A DNA stretch of 64,000 nt, taken from contig OX457034.1 in the NCBI GenBank assembly GCA_949752745.1, positions 29,617,544 to 29,681,543 on the forward strand, written 5' to 3'. Within the stretch, counting starts at the first letter, position 1. Each line of letters begins with the position of its first letter. Origin of the DNA: Protula sp. h YS-2021. Taxonomy: Eukaryota > Annelida > Polychaeta > Sabellida > Serpulidae. A model generated the notes under the pieces. The model did no database searches and was not told the origin of the DNA. It was given only the letters and a program-made list of their open reading frames with translations. Made by a program: the position numbers and the translations under genes. Below, one piece after another: positions 37,985 to 51,658 of this stretch.

Positions 37985-38248
37985 CATAGGTTTTGCCTGT
38001 AACACTTTGGTCCCTTTTTATTCTATATTGATATTGAATGTTTCAAGTCAAACCGTAAACAAGAAGAAAAAAGTGTAAGCAACGCCTGTTTTGAAAGATT
38101 TACAATGCAGCAATAAATGTTGCAATCACTCACTTTTTCCCACACCACAATCCAATTCAGATGGGAAGGTATGTAGTTTATAAACAGGCTCGAGCATCCA
38201 TACAGATAGTGCTGTGCAGGTTATGGCAGTAATACAGTTGGCTGAAAG

Positions 38249-38436
38249 TTGGCTCGGGAGTGCGAGGGCGTAAGCGTTCCGGTGTTCTTCGGGACCCGGT
38301 GGATCGAGCTGGAACTCGGCTGTAGAAAGGCGAAAGGCGGCGTAAAACCCGCCCGGTATGCCGAAGCCCCGCCACTGACCAATGCACACTGTGGTTGATC
38401 ATTGACGGTGGCTGGGGTGGCCGTATATACGTCAGG
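38249..38436 (+). promoter_or_regulatory. CpG-rich promoter-like segment, unit 7
   Basis: Intact motifs; no private change noticed. Confidence 0.38.
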
Positions 38437-40748
38437 CTTCTGGCAGCAAGCCATAATATATATCCTGCACTGCACGCTTCACTTTTTGTTTTTTTTTACC
38501 TTTGATTATGTTTTATTTTATCCAAGAGGTAGGTTATTGTTTCTACTTCATACAAAACTTATGCAAGATTTAATCATATTTTATTGCTGGTGCATGCACA
38601 TAGAAGGCTCTAGAATATGCACAACAGTATTCCACACTCCTCTAGTATCGCTTGTTCAATGCTCTTTCAATCCAACTGGACAATCAAAAGCTGTGCGTCT
38701 CACACTTCTTGATCTCTCTCACACTGCTTGATCTCTTCAATCATGGCATTCTACCTACGTCAGTTGCAGAGTTACTTCGGGATTGAAGGCACAGAGTACG
38801 ATCGTTGTACCTTACTAAGATCGAGGATGTATATTCAGACACCGTAATATCATACTGAATTTTACTTCAGGTTTTAAACAAATATTAAGTAGTCTTAAAA
38901 CTGTTTGATTTTACATACACCGTTTATAAGAGAATGACATTGAAGCATTAACTTTGGCCATTTTTTCTATCTTAAACCATTTCAAAGAGAATAAAATACT
39001 CAGACAAAAGTACAGATGCTCAATAATCTTTCAGATCAAGGCAGATCGATGAACTTTCTAAAATACATAAACCTATTTTATTGCTAAACATTAAAATATC
39101 TGCAATAAAGAAAATTTTAATGGTTATAAAAGTAAGATTGTAATGTGTGGATAAGTTTGTACAGTGTAGCTAAAGTGAAAAGGTGGTAGTAGAATTTGCA
39201 AAGTGGGGATACCTGCTTGACCTCTTCCGAGGATCATAATTTTAAAACTGATCTATGTGAAAATAAAAGAAGAAAGTTAATTTTCCTTGGAAAATAATAA
39301 AAAGTCAAATATATTGTACTTGCGATTGAAGAAAAATGGGCACGGTTGGGGAGAGAAAGAGCAAAGGAAGACGGATGTATGTAAATGTCTTGAGTAATAA
39401 TGTGAAATAGTGAAAGTGGTTAATTTGGTGGATAGGTTAAATTTTGAAAGTGGAATATCTTTAAAAGTATTGGTGATAGAGAGACGGGGATTTGACGAGG
39501 TGATATGGCGAATATGAATTATGTATGATCCAGTAGTGTTTTTAGGCCATTCTGAGCCCTTTAAATTGCACTTTTACAAAGGCAAAGTTTTCTACAGGCG
39601 AGTGTTAAATGAATGGTTTTAAGAACAGCGAGATAGTTTTTTTATAAATAGATTTGTCTATTTCTTAGTGATTGGATGAATGATCAGATCAGTCCTGGAA
39701 AAAACTTCACAATAACTATGTAACTGTTTGATATATTTTTTTAAAGTAAACCTTTGTAACCATATACATCCTTCATGTTACCAGTTACCAATACAAATAT
39801 ATGTAATGTAAGAAGCTACTAAATTTCAACTTACAATTTAGATGTTTTCAGCATTTTATTTACAGTAGACTTTGTAAACCTAAATAATTAAAATGTACTT
39901 CTATTTCCAGCCGAGTGTGAGATGTGAGAAATAATTCTGGGGTTACGGTATATACCGCCAACAACTGGAAAAATAAAAATAAATCAAGGGGTAATGTCAT
40001 TGAATGTGTGATTTGTTTTAAGAACTACAAAAAGATGTATGTATTCCATAGGTAAAAATTGTAATTTATTTCTGCATACAAACAATATGTATTTGCACCA
40101 ATTATCAACTCTAAAGAAATCAGGTATTACACATATACCACCGACAAAAATGAAAATCCTGTGACTTTCTCAGTGAATTTGTGATATGGTTCAAGAGTTA
40201 GAAAGGAATGTATGTATACCTTTAGTAAAATTTGAACTTTATTTCTGGATACAAGCAATCGGTAGCTGCAACAAGTATCAACAGAAACAAATCACCAGAA
40301 AACATTGATGTAAAAATTCAAAGGTCCAGTACATAATACGGCATATCCTCGTCTCGGACATTTGTCGTTGTCATGTATCTGCGCCGTATGTCGAATTATG
40401 CTGACACAGTTGACGCCCCACTCTAGCGCTATTACTCTTATATTTATGACTTCCTTAAAATCTAAGCGGTTATTGTTGCAAGATCAAAGATTTCAATTTA
40501 GTTCGTTCGTTGCATAGACTGCACATCCTAGCTTTTATTTTAGTGTTAATGCATGTTTAACTGGCCAGTCGTTAACTGGTCAACCGTCAATGATGGATAA
40601 TGGATTTACAGACAGTTCTTGTTATATTTTCCATGTTGATCAAACCAACACAGGTTAAACAAGACCCAAACAGTCTGAGAAATCTGATAGATTCACAGCA
40701 GGTTATATACAATTCCAGTGACATTGAAAAATGGTGTGTAAAATTACT

Positions 40749-41084
40749 GATAGAGAATTGAATTGGATAGAGCATTGGTTCGGTAAGCCGAAGGTCCCGA
40801 GTTCGACTCCAGCTCGGGGCGGCATGCAGGGAATTGACATTTGCTCAAATTGCCTTGGCTAAGCAAATACAGTAGATAAGATCACCTATGAAGGAATTTA
40901 AAGTTGACGCCCACTTAGCGTTTCAGCCATCCCTTAAAAAACATTTTAGAAAGAAGTTAGTTTGGGCATCGTCCAATGACTTTCTTTATTTGAGTTGCCA
41001 AAGTCAATAAAATTATTTATTTTTAAACGATTAAAAGTTTCAGGGAGTGAACTCTGTAAAAAAAAAAAAAAAAAAAAAAAAAAA
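40749..41084 (+). mobile_element. SINE-like element, unit 8
   Basis: Distal-type body. Tail of 27 A. Confidence 0.58.
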
Positions 41085-41348
41085 CATAGGTTTTGCCTGT
41101 AACACTTTGGTCCCTTTTTATTCTATATTGATATTGAATGTTTCAAGTCAAACCGTAAACAAGAAGAAAAAAGTGTAAGCAACGCCTGTTTTGAAAGATT
41201 TACAATGCAGCAATAAATGTTGCAATCACTCACTTTTTCCCACACCACAATCCAATTCAGATGGGAAGGTATGTAGTTTATAAACAGGCTCGAGCATCCA
41301 TACAGATAGTGCTGTGCAGGTTATGGCAGTAATACAGTTGGCTGAAAG

Positions 41349-41536
41349 TTGGCTCGGGAGTGCGAGGGCGTAAGCGTTCCGGTGTTCTTCGGGACCCGGT
41401 GGATCGAGCTGGAACTCGGCTGTAGAAAGGCGAAAGGCGGCGTAAAACCCGCCCGGTATGCCGAAGCCCCGCCACTGACCAATGCACACTGTGGTTGATC
41501 ATTGACGGTGGCTGGGGTGGCCGTATATACGTCAGG
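41349..41536 (+). promoter_or_regulatory. CpG-rich promoter-like segment, unit 8
   Basis: Intact motifs; lies upstream of the triple-M unit 9. Confidence 0.38.
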
Positions 41537-42506
41537 CTTCTGGCAGCAAGCCATAATATATATCCTGCACTGCACGCTTCACTTTTTGTTTTTTTTTACC
41601 TTTGATTATGTTTTATTTTATCCAAGAGGTAGGTTATTGTTTCTACTTCATACAAAACTTATGCAAGATTTAATCATATTTTATTGCTGGTGCATGCACA
41701 TAGAAGGCTCTAGAATATGCACAACAGTATTCCACACTCCTCTAGTATCGCTTGTTCAATGCTCTTTCAATCCAACTGGACAATCAAAAGCTGTGCGTCT
41801 CACACTTCTTGATCTCTCTCACACTGCTTGATCTCTTCAATCATGGCATTCTACCTACGTCAGTTGCAGAGTTACTTCGGGATTGAAGGCACAGAGTACG
41901 ATCGTTGTACCTTACTAAGATCGAGGATGTATATTCAGACACCGTAATATCATACTGAATTTTACTTCAGGTTTTAAACAAATATTAAGTAGTCTTAAAA
42001 CTGTTTGATTTTACATACACCGTTTATAAGAGAATGACATTGAAGCATTAACTTTGGCCATTTTTTCTATCTTAAACCATTTCAAAGAGAATAAAATACT
42101 CAGACAAAAGTACAGATGCTCAATAATCTTTCAGATCAAGGCAGATCGATGAACTTTCTAAAATACATAAACCTATTTTATTGCTAAACATTAAAATATC
42201 TGCAATAAAGAAAATTTTAATGGTTATAAAAGTAAGATTGTAATGTGTGGATAAGTTTGTACAGTGTAGCTAAAGTGAAAAGGTGGTAGTAGAATTTGCA
42301 AAGTGGGGATACCTGCTTGACCTCTTCCGAGGATCATAATTTTAAAACTGATCTATGTGAAAATAAAAGAAGAAAGTTAATTTTCCTTGGAAAATAATAA
42401 AAAGTCAAATATATTGTACTTGCGATTGAAGAAAAATGGGCACGGTTGGGGAGAGAAAGAGCAAAGGAAGACGGATGTATGTAAATGTCTTGAGTAATAA
42501 TGTGAA

Positions 42507-45500
42507 ATAGTGAAAGTGGTTAATTTGGTGGATAGGTTAAATTTTGAAAGTGGAATATCTTTAAAAGTATTGGTGATAGAGAGACGGGGATTTGACGAGG
42601 TGATATGGCGAATATGAATTATGTATGATCCAGTAGTGTTTTTAGGCCATTCTGAGCCCTTTAAATTGCACTTTTACAAAGGCAAAGTTTTCTACAGGTG
42701 AGTGTTAAATGAATGGTTTTAAGAACAGCGAGATAGTTTTTTTATAAATAGATTTGTCTATTTCTTAGTGATTGGATGAATGATCAGATCAGTCCTGGAA
42801 AAAACTTCACAATAACTATGTAACTGTTTGATATATTTTTTTAAAGTAAACCTTTGTAACCATATACATCCTTCATGTTACCAGTTACCAATACAAATAT
42901 ATGTAATGTAAGAAGCTACTAAATTTCAACTTACAATTTAGATGTTTTCAGCATTTTATTTACAGTAGACTTTGTAAACCTAAATAATTAAAATGTACTT
43001 CTATTTCCAGCCGAGTGTGAGATGTGAGAAATAATTCTGGGGTTACGGTATATACCGCCAACAACTGGAAAAATAAAAATAAATCAAGGGGTAATGTCAT
43101 TGAATGTGTGATTTGTTTTAAGAACTACAAAAAGATGTATGTATTCCATAGGTAAAAATTGTAATTTATTTCTGCATACAAACAATATGTATTTGCACCA
43201 ATTATCAACTCTAAAGAAATCAGGTATTACACATATACCACCGACAAAAATGAAAATCCTGTGACTTTCTCAGTGAATTTGTGATATGGTTCAAGAGTTA
43301 GAAAGGAATGTATGTATACCTTTAGTAAAATTTGAACTTTATTTCTGGATACAAGCAATCGGTAGCTGCAACAAGTATCAACAGAAACAAATCACCAGAA
43401 AACATTGATGTAAAAATTCAAAGGTCCAGTACATAATACGGCATATCCTCGTCTCGGACATTTGTCGTTGTCATGTATCTGCGCCGTATGTCGAATTATG
43501 CTGACACAGTTGACGCCCCACTCTAGCGCTATTACTCTTATATTTATGACTTCCTTAAAATCTAAGCGGTTATTGTTGCAAGATCAAAGATTTCAATTTA
43601 GTTCGTTCGTTGCATAGACTGCACATCCTAGCTTTTATTTTAGTGTTAATGCATGTTTAACTGGCCAGTCGTTAACTGGTCAACCGTCAATGATGGATAA
43701 TGGATTTACAGACATGTCTTGTTATATTTTCCATGTTGATCAAACCAACACAGGTTAAACAAGACCCAAACAGTCTGAGAAATCTGATAGATTCACAGCA
43801 GGTTATATACAAATAGTGAAAATGGTTAATTTGGTGGATACGTTAAATTTTGAAAGTGGAATATCTTTAAAAGTATTGGTGATAGAGAGACGGGGATTTG
43901 ACGAGGTGATATGGCGAATATGAATTATGTATGATCCAGTAGTGTTTTTAGGCCATTCTGAGCCCTTTAAATTGCACTTTTACAAAGGCAAAGTTTTCTA
44001 CAGGCGAGTGTTAAATGAATGGTTTTAAGAACAGCGAGATAGTTTTTTTATAAATAGATTTGTCTATTTCTTAGTGATTGGATGAATGATCAGATCAGTC
44101 CTGGAAAAAACTTCACAATAACTATGTAACTGTTTGATATATTTTTTTAAAGTAAACCTTTGTAACCATATACATCCTTCATGTTACCAGTTACCAATAC
44201 AAATATATGTAATGTAAGAAGCTACTAAATTTCAACTTACAATTTAGATGTTTTCAGCATTTTATTTACAGTAGACTTTGTAAACCTAAATAATTAAAAT
44301 GTACTTCTATTTCCAGCCGAGTGTGAGATGTGAGAAATAATTCTGGGGTTACGGTATATACCGCCAACAACTGGAAAAATAAAAATAAATCAAGGGGTAA
44401 TGTCATTGAATGTGTGATTTGTTTTAAGAACTACAAAAAGATGTATGTATTCCATAGGTAAAAATTGTAATTTATTTCTGCATACAAACAATATGTATTT
44501 GCACCAATTATCAACTCTAAAGAAATCAGGTATTACACATATACCACCGACAAAAATGAAAATCCTGTGACTTTCTCAGTGAATTTGTGATATGGTTCAA
44601 GAGTTAGAAAGGAATGTATGTATACCTTTAGTAAAATTTGAACTTTATTTCTGGATACAAGCAATCGGTAGCTGCAACAAGTATCAACAGAAACAAATCA
44701 CCAGAAAACATTGATGTAAAAATTCAAAGGTCCAGTACATAATACGGCATATCCTCGTCTCGGACATTTGTCGTTGTCATGTATCTGCGCCGTATGTCGA
44801 ATTATGCTGACACAGTTGACGCCCCACTCTAGCGCTATTACTCTTATATTTATGACTTCCTTAAAATCTAAGCGGTTATTGTTGCAAGATCAAAGATTTC
44901 AATTTAGTTCGTTCGTTGCATAGACTGCACATCCTAGCTTTTATTTTAGTGTTAATGCATGTTTAACTGGCCAGTCGTTAACTGGTCAACCGTCAATGAT
45001 GGATAATGGATTTACAGACATGTCTTGTTATATTTTCCATGTTGATCAAACCAACACAGGTTAAACAAGACCCAAACAGTCTGAGAAATCTGATAGATTC
45101 ACAGCAGGTTATATACAAATAGTGAAAATGGTTAATTTGGTGGATACGTTAAATTTTGAAAGTGGAATATCTTTAAAAGTATTGGTGATAGAGAGACGGG
45201 GATTTGACGAGGTGATATGGCGAATATGAATTATGTATGATCCAGTAGTGTTTTTAGGCCATTCTGAGCCCTTTAAATTGCACTTTTACAAAGGCAAAGT
45301 TTTCTACAGGCGAGTGTTAAATGAATGGTTTTAAGAACAGCGAGATAGTTTTTTTATAAATAGATTTGTCTATTTCTTAGTGATTGGATGAATGATCAGA
45401 TCAGTCCTGGAAAAAACTTCACAATAACTATGTAACTGTTTGATATATTTTTTTAAAGTAAACCTTTGTAACCATATACATCCTTCATGTTACCAGTTAC

Positions 45501-46424
45501 CAATACAAATATATGTAATGTAAGAAGCTACTAAATTTCAACTTACAATTTAGATGTTTTCAGCATTTTATTTACAGTAGACTTTGTAAACCTAAATAAT
45601 TAAAATGTACTTCTATTTCCAGCCGAGTGTGAGATGTGAGAAATAATTCTGGGGTTACGGTATATACCGCCAACAACTGGAAAAATAAAAATAAATCAAG
45701 GGGTAATGTCATTGAATGTGTGATTTGTTTTAAGAACTACAAAAAGATGTATGTATTCCATAGGTAAAAATTGTAATTTATTTCTGCATACAAACAATAT
45801 GTATTTGCACCAATTATCAACTCTAAAGAAATCAGGTATTACACATATACCACCGACAAAAATGAAAATCCTGTGACTTTCTCAGTGAATTTGTGATATG
45901 GTTCAAGAGTTAGAAAGGAATGTATGTATACCTTTAGTAAAATTTGAACTTTATTTCTGGATACAAGCAATCGGTAGCTGCAACAAGTATCAACAGAAAC
46001 AAATCACCAGAAAACATTGATGTAAAAATTCAAAGGTCCAGTACATAATACGGCATATCCTCGTCTCGGACATTTGTCGTTGTCATGTATCTGCGCCGTA
46101 TGTCGAATTATGCTGACACAGTTGACGCCCCACTCTAGCGCTATTACTCTTATATTTATGACTTCCTTAAAATCTAAGCGGTTATTGTTGCAAGATCAAA
46201 GATTTCAATTTAGTTCGTTCGTTGCATAGACTGCACATCCTAGCTTTTATTTTAGTGTTAATGCATGTTTAACTGGCCAGTCGTTAACTGGTCAACCGTC
46301 AATGATGGATAATGGATTTACAGACAGTTCTTGTTATATTTTCCATGTTGATCAAACCAACACAGGTTAAACAAGACCCAAACAGTCTGAGAAATCTGAT
46401 AGATTCACAGCAGGTTATATACAA
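42507..46424 (+). repeat. Nested array of three M segments in unit 9
   Basis: Copies are 42507-43812, 43813-45118 and 45119-46424, each 1,306 bp. The junctions at 43812/43813 and 45118/45119 match those of unit 4, including the A and C markers in copies 2 and 3. Copy 1 has the unit 5-7 type GTGAGT variant at its 5' end but TG at its 3' marker site. Copy 3 has GT like neighbouring single-M units. Confidence 0.97.
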
Positions 46425-46460
46425 TTCCAGTGACATTGAAAAATGGTGTGTAAAATTACT

Positions 46461-46766
46461 GATAGAGAATTGAATTGGATAGAGCATTGGTTCGGTAAGC
46501 CGAAGGTCCCGAGTTCGACTCCAGCTCGGGGCGGCATGCAGGGAATTGACATTTGCTCAAATTGCCTTGGCTAAGCAAATACAGTAGATAAGATCACCTA
46601 TGAAGGAATTTAAAGTTGACGCCCACTTAGCGTTTCAGCCATCCCTTAAAAAACATTTTAGAAAGAAGTTAGTTTGGGCATCGTCCAATGACTTTCTTTA
46701 TTTGAGTTGCCAAAGTCAATAAAATTATTTATTTTTAAACGATTAAAAGTTTCAGGGAGTGAACTC

Positions 46767-46797
<31 letters not shown>
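46461..46797 (+). mobile_element. SINE-like element, unit 9
   Basis: Distal-type body, after the third M. Tail of 28 A. Confidence 0.58.
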
Positions 46798-47061
46798 CAT
46801 AGGTTTTGCCTGTAACACTTTGGTCCCTTTTTATTCTATATTGATATTGAATGTTTCAAGTCAAACCGTAAACAAGAAGAAAAAAGTGTAAGCAACGCCT
46901 GTTTTGAAAGATTTACAATGCAGCAATAAATGTTGCAATCACTCACTTTTTCCCACACCACAATCCAATTCAGATGGGAAGGTATGTAGTTTATAAACAG
47001 GCTCGAGCATCCATACAGATAGTGCTGTGCAGGTTATGGCAGTAATACAGTTGGCTGAAAG

Positions 47062-47249
47062 TTGGCTCGGGAGTGCGAGGGCGTAAGCGTTCCGGTGTTC
47101 TTCGGGACCCGGTGGATCGAGCTGGAACTCGGCTGTAGAAAGGCGAAAGGCGGCGTAAAACCCGCCCGGTATGCCGAAGCCCCGCCACTGACCAATGCAC
47201 ACTGTGGTTGATCATTGACGGTGGCTGGGGTGGCCGTATATACGTCAGG
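47062..47249 (+). promoter_or_regulatory. CpG-rich promoter-like segment, unit 9
   Basis: Intact motifs; followed by a T10 run. Confidence 0.38.
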
Positions 47250-48220
47250 CTTCTGGCAGCAAGCCATAATATATATCCTGCACTGCACGCTTCACTTTTT
47301 GTTTTTTTTTTACCTTTGATTATGTTTTATTTTATCCAAGAGGTAGGTTATTGTTTCTACTTCATACAAAACTTATGCAAGATTTAATCATATTTTATTG
47401 CTGGTGCATGCACATAGAAGGCTCTAGAATATGCACAACAGTATTCCACACTCCTCTAGTATCGCTTGTTCAATGCTCTTTCAATCCAACTGGACAATCA
47501 AAAGCTGTGCGTCTCACACTTCTTGATCTCTCTCACACTGCTTGATCTCTTCAATCATGGCATTCTACCTACGTCAGTTGCAGAGTTACTTCGGGATTGA
47601 AGGCACAGAGTACGATCGTTGTACCTTACTAAGATCGAGGATGTATATTCAGACACCGTAATATCATACTGAATTTTACTTCAGGTTTTAAACAAATATT
47701 AAGTAGTCTTAAAACTGTTTGATTTTACATACACCGTTTATAAGAGAATGACATTGAAGCATTAACTTTGGCCATTTTTTCTATCTTAAACCATTTCAAA
47801 GAGAATAAAATACTCAGACAAAAGTACAGATGCTCAATAATCTTTCAGATCAAGGCAGATCGATGAACTTTCTAAAATACATAAACCTATTTTATTGCTA
47901 AACATTAAAATATCTGCAATAAAGAAAATTTTAATGGTTATAAAAGTAAGATTGTAATGTGTGGATAAGTTTGTACAGTGTAGCTAAAGTGAAAAGGTGG
48001 TAGTAGAATTTGCAAAGTGGGGATACCTGCTTGACCTCTTCCGAGGATCATAATTTTAAAACTGATCTATGTGAAAATAAAAGAAGAAAGTTAATTTTCC
48101 TTGGAAAATAATAAAAAGTCAAATATATTGTACTTGCGATTGAAGAAAAATGGGCACGGTTGGGGAGAGAAAGAGCAAAGGAAGACGGATGTATGTAAAT
48201 GTCTTGAGTAATAATGTGAA

Positions 48221-50832
48221 ATAGTGAAAGTGGTTAATTTGGTGGATAGGTTAAATTTTGAAAGTGGAATATCTTTAAAAGTATTGGTGATAGAGAGACG
48301 GGGATTTGACGAGGTGATATGGCGAATATGAATTATGTATGATCCAGTAGTGTTTTTAGGCCATTCTGAGCCCTTTAAATTGCACTTTTACAAAGGCAAA
48401 GTTTTCTACAGGCGAGTGTTAAATGAATGGTTTTAAGAACAGCGAGATAGTTTTTTTATAAATAGATTTGTCTATTTCTTAGTGATTGGATGAATGATCA
48501 GATCAGTCCTGGAAAAAACTTCACAATAACTATGTAACTGTTTGATATATTTTTTTAAAGTAAACCTTTGTAACCATATACATCCTTCATGTTACCAGTT
48601 ACCAATACAAATATATGTAATGTAAGAAGCTACTAAATTTCAACTTACAATTTAGATGTTTTCAGCATTTTATTTACAGTAGACTTTGTAAACCTAAATA
48701 ATTAAAATGTACTTCTATTTCCAGCCGAGTGTGAGATGTGAGAAATAATTCTGGGGTTACGGTATATACCGCCAACAACTGGAAAAATAAAAATAAATCA
48801 AGGGGTAATGTCATTGAATGTGTGATTTGTTTTAAGAACTACAAAAAGATGTATGTATTCCATAGGTAAAAATTGTAATTTATTTCTGCATACAAACAAT
48901 ATGTATTTGCACCAATTATCAACTCTAAAGAAATCAGGTATTACACATATACCACCGACAAAAATGAAAATCCTGTGACTTTCTCAGTGAATTTGTGATA
49001 TGGTTCAAGAGTTAGAAAGGAATGTATGTATACCTTTAGTAAAATTTGAACTTTATTTCTGGATACAAGCAATCGGTAGCTGCAACAAGTATCAACAGAA
49101 ACAAATCACCAGAAAACATTGATGTAAAAATTCAAAGGTCCAGTACATAATACGGCATATCCTCGTCTCGGACATTTGTCGTTGTCATGTATCTGCGCCG
49201 TATGTCGAATTATGCTGACACAGTTGACGCCCCACTCTAGCGCTATTACTCTTATATTTATGACTTCCTTAAAATCTAAGCGGTTATTGTTGCAAGATCA
49301 AAGATTTCAATTTAGTTCGTTCGTTGCATAGACTGCACATCCTAGCTTTTATTTTAGTGTTAATGCATGTTTAACTGGCCAGTCGTTAACTGGTCAACCG
49401 TCAATGATGGATAATGGATTTACAGACATGTCTTGTTATATTTTCCATGTTGATCAAACCAACACAGGTTAAACAAGACCCAAACAGTCTGAGAAATCTG
49501 ATAGATTCACAGCAGGTTATATACAAATAGTGAAAATGGTTAATTTGGTGGATACGTTAAATTTTGAAAGTGGAATATCTTTAAAAGTATTGGTGATAGA
49601 GAGACGGGGATTTGACGAGGTGATATGGCGAATATGAATTATGTATGATCCAGTAGTGTTTTTAGGCCATTCTGAGCCCTTTAAATTGCACTTTTACAAA
49701 GGCAAAGTTTTCTACAGGCGAGTGTTAAATGAATGGTTTTAAGAACAGCGAGATAGTTTTTTTATAAATAGATTTGTCTATTTCTTAGTGATTGGATGAA
49801 TGATCAGATCAGTCCTGGAAAAAACTTCACAATAACTATGTAACTGTTTGATATATTTTTTTAAAGTAAACCTTTGTAACCATATACATCCTTCATGTTA
49901 CCAGTTACCAATACAAATATATGTAATGTAAGAAGCTACTAAATTTCAACTTACAATTTAGATGTTTTCAGCATTTTATTTACAGTAGACTTTGTAAACC
50001 TAAATAATTAAAATGTACTTCTATTTCCAGCCGAGTGTGAGATGTGAGAAATAATTCTGGGGTTACGGTATATACCGCCAACAACTGGAAAAATAAAAAT
50101 AAATCAAGGGGTAATGTCATTGAATGTGTGATTTGTTTTAAGAACTACAAAAAGATGTATGTATTCCATAGGTAAAAATTGTAATTTATTTCTGCATACA
50201 AACAATATGTATTTGCACCAATTATCAACTCTAAAGAAATCAGGTATTACACATATACCACCGACAAAAATGAAAATCCTGTGACTTTCTCAGTGAATTT
50301 GTGATATGGTTCAAGAGTTAGAAAGGAATGTATGTATACCTTTAGTAAAATTTGAACTTTATTTCTGGATACAAGCAATCGGTAGCTGCAACAAGTATCA
50401 ACAGAAACAAATCACCAGAAAACATTGATGTAAAAATTCAAAGGTCCAGTACATAATACGGCATATCCTCGTCTCGGACATTTGTCGTTGTCATGTATCT
50501 GCGCCGTATGTCGAATTATGCTGACACAGTTGACGCCCCACTCTAGCGCTATTACTCTTATATTTATGACTTCCTTAAAATCTAAGCGGTTATTGTTGCA
50601 AGATCAAAGATTTCAATTTAGTTCGTTCGTTGCATAGACTGCACATCCTAGCTTTTATTTTAGTGTTAATGCATGTTTAACTGGCCAGTCGTTAACTGGT
50701 CAACCGTCAATGATGGATAATGGATTTACAGACAGTTCTTGTTATATTTTCCATGTTGATCAAACCAACACAGGTTAAACAAGACCCAAACAGTCTGAGA
50801 AATCTGATAGATTCACAGCAGGTTATATACAA
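48221..50832 (+). repeat. Nested array of two M segments in unit 10
   Basis: Copies are 48221-49526 and 49527-50832, each 1,306 bp. The junction at 49526/49527 is the same as in units 4 and 9, with the A and C markers in copy 2. Copy 1 has TG at the 3' marker, copy 2 has GT. Confidence 0.97.
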
Positions 50833-50868
50833 TTCCAGTGACATTGAAAAATGGTGTGTAAAATTACT

Positions 50869-51174
50869 GATAGAGAATTGAATTGGATAGAGCATTGGTT
50901 CGGTAAGCCGAAGGTCCCGAGTTCGACTCCAGCTCGGGGCGGCATGCAGGGAATTGACATTTGCTCAAATTGCCTTGGCTAAGCAAATACAGTAGATAAG
51001 ATCACCTATGAAGGAATTTAAAGTTGACGCCCACTTAGCGTTTCAGCCATCCCTTAAAAAACATTTTAGAAAGAAGTTAGTTTGGGCATCGTCCAATGAC
51101 TTTCTTTATTTGAGTTGCCAAAGTCAATAAAATTATTTATTTTTAAACGATTAAAAGTTTCAGGGAGTGAACTC

Positions 51175-51206
<32 letters not shown>
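50869..51206 (+). mobile_element. SINE-like element, unit 10
   Basis: Distal-type body, after the second M. Tail of 29 A, the longest uninterrupted A run in the window. Confidence 0.58.
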
Positions 51207-51470
51207 CATAGGTTTTGCCTGTAACACTTTGGTCCCTTTTTATTCTATATTGATATTGAATGTTTCAAGTCAAACCGTAAACAAGAAGAAAAAAGTGTAA
51301 GCAACGCCTGTTTTGAAAGATTTACAATGCAGCAATAAATGTTGCAATCACTCACTTTTTCCCACACCACAATCCAATTCAGATGGGAAGGTATGTAGTT
51401 TATAAACAGGCTCGAGCATCCATACAGATAGTGCTGTGCAGGTTATGGCAGTAATACAGTTGGCTGAAAG

Positions 51471-51658
51471 TTGGCTCGGGAGTGCGAGGGCGTAAGCGTT
51501 CCGGTGTTCTTCGGGACCCGGTGGATCGAGCTGGAACTCGGCTGTAGAAAGGCGAAAGGCGGCGTAAAACCCGCCCGGTATGCCGAAGCCCCGCCACTGA
51601 CCAATGCACACTGTGGTTGATCATTGACGGTGGCTGGGGTGGCCGTATATACGTCAGG
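51471..51658 (+). promoter_or_regulatory. CpG-rich promoter-like segment, unit 10
   Basis: Intact motifs; no private change noticed within it. Confidence 0.38.

Larger units (their letters stand above)
35571..38673 (+). repeat. Macrosatellite unit 7
   Basis: A 3,103-bp copy with the distal haplotype. M is 36304-37609, with the GTGAGT variant at 36495-36500. The A-rich tract is A10-C-A19 (37955-37984), a different interruption position from the A8-C type of units 4, 11, 12 and 13. Confidence 0.97.
38674..41773 (+). repeat. Macrosatellite unit 8
   Basis: A 3,100-bp copy with the distal haplotype. M is 39407-40712 and retains GCGAGT at the donor-like site, although units 5-7 before it and the first M of unit 9 after it have GTGAGT. 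A-tract of 27 A (41058-41084). Confidence 0.97.
41774..47487 (+). repeat. Macrosatellite unit 9, expanded with three M copies
   Basis: A 5,714-bp unit, equal to a basic 3,102-bp unit plus two extra 1,306-bp M copies. L is 41774-42506, M copies 42507-46424, R 46425-47487. A-tract of 28 A (46770-46797). The T-run is T10 (47302-47311). Confidence 0.97.

Noticed and set aside
51115..51300. 61-62 codon + strand ORF with a lysine run in units 10-12
   Set aside because: The lysines are the A-tract read in frame. It is open only when tract length happens to keep the frame.
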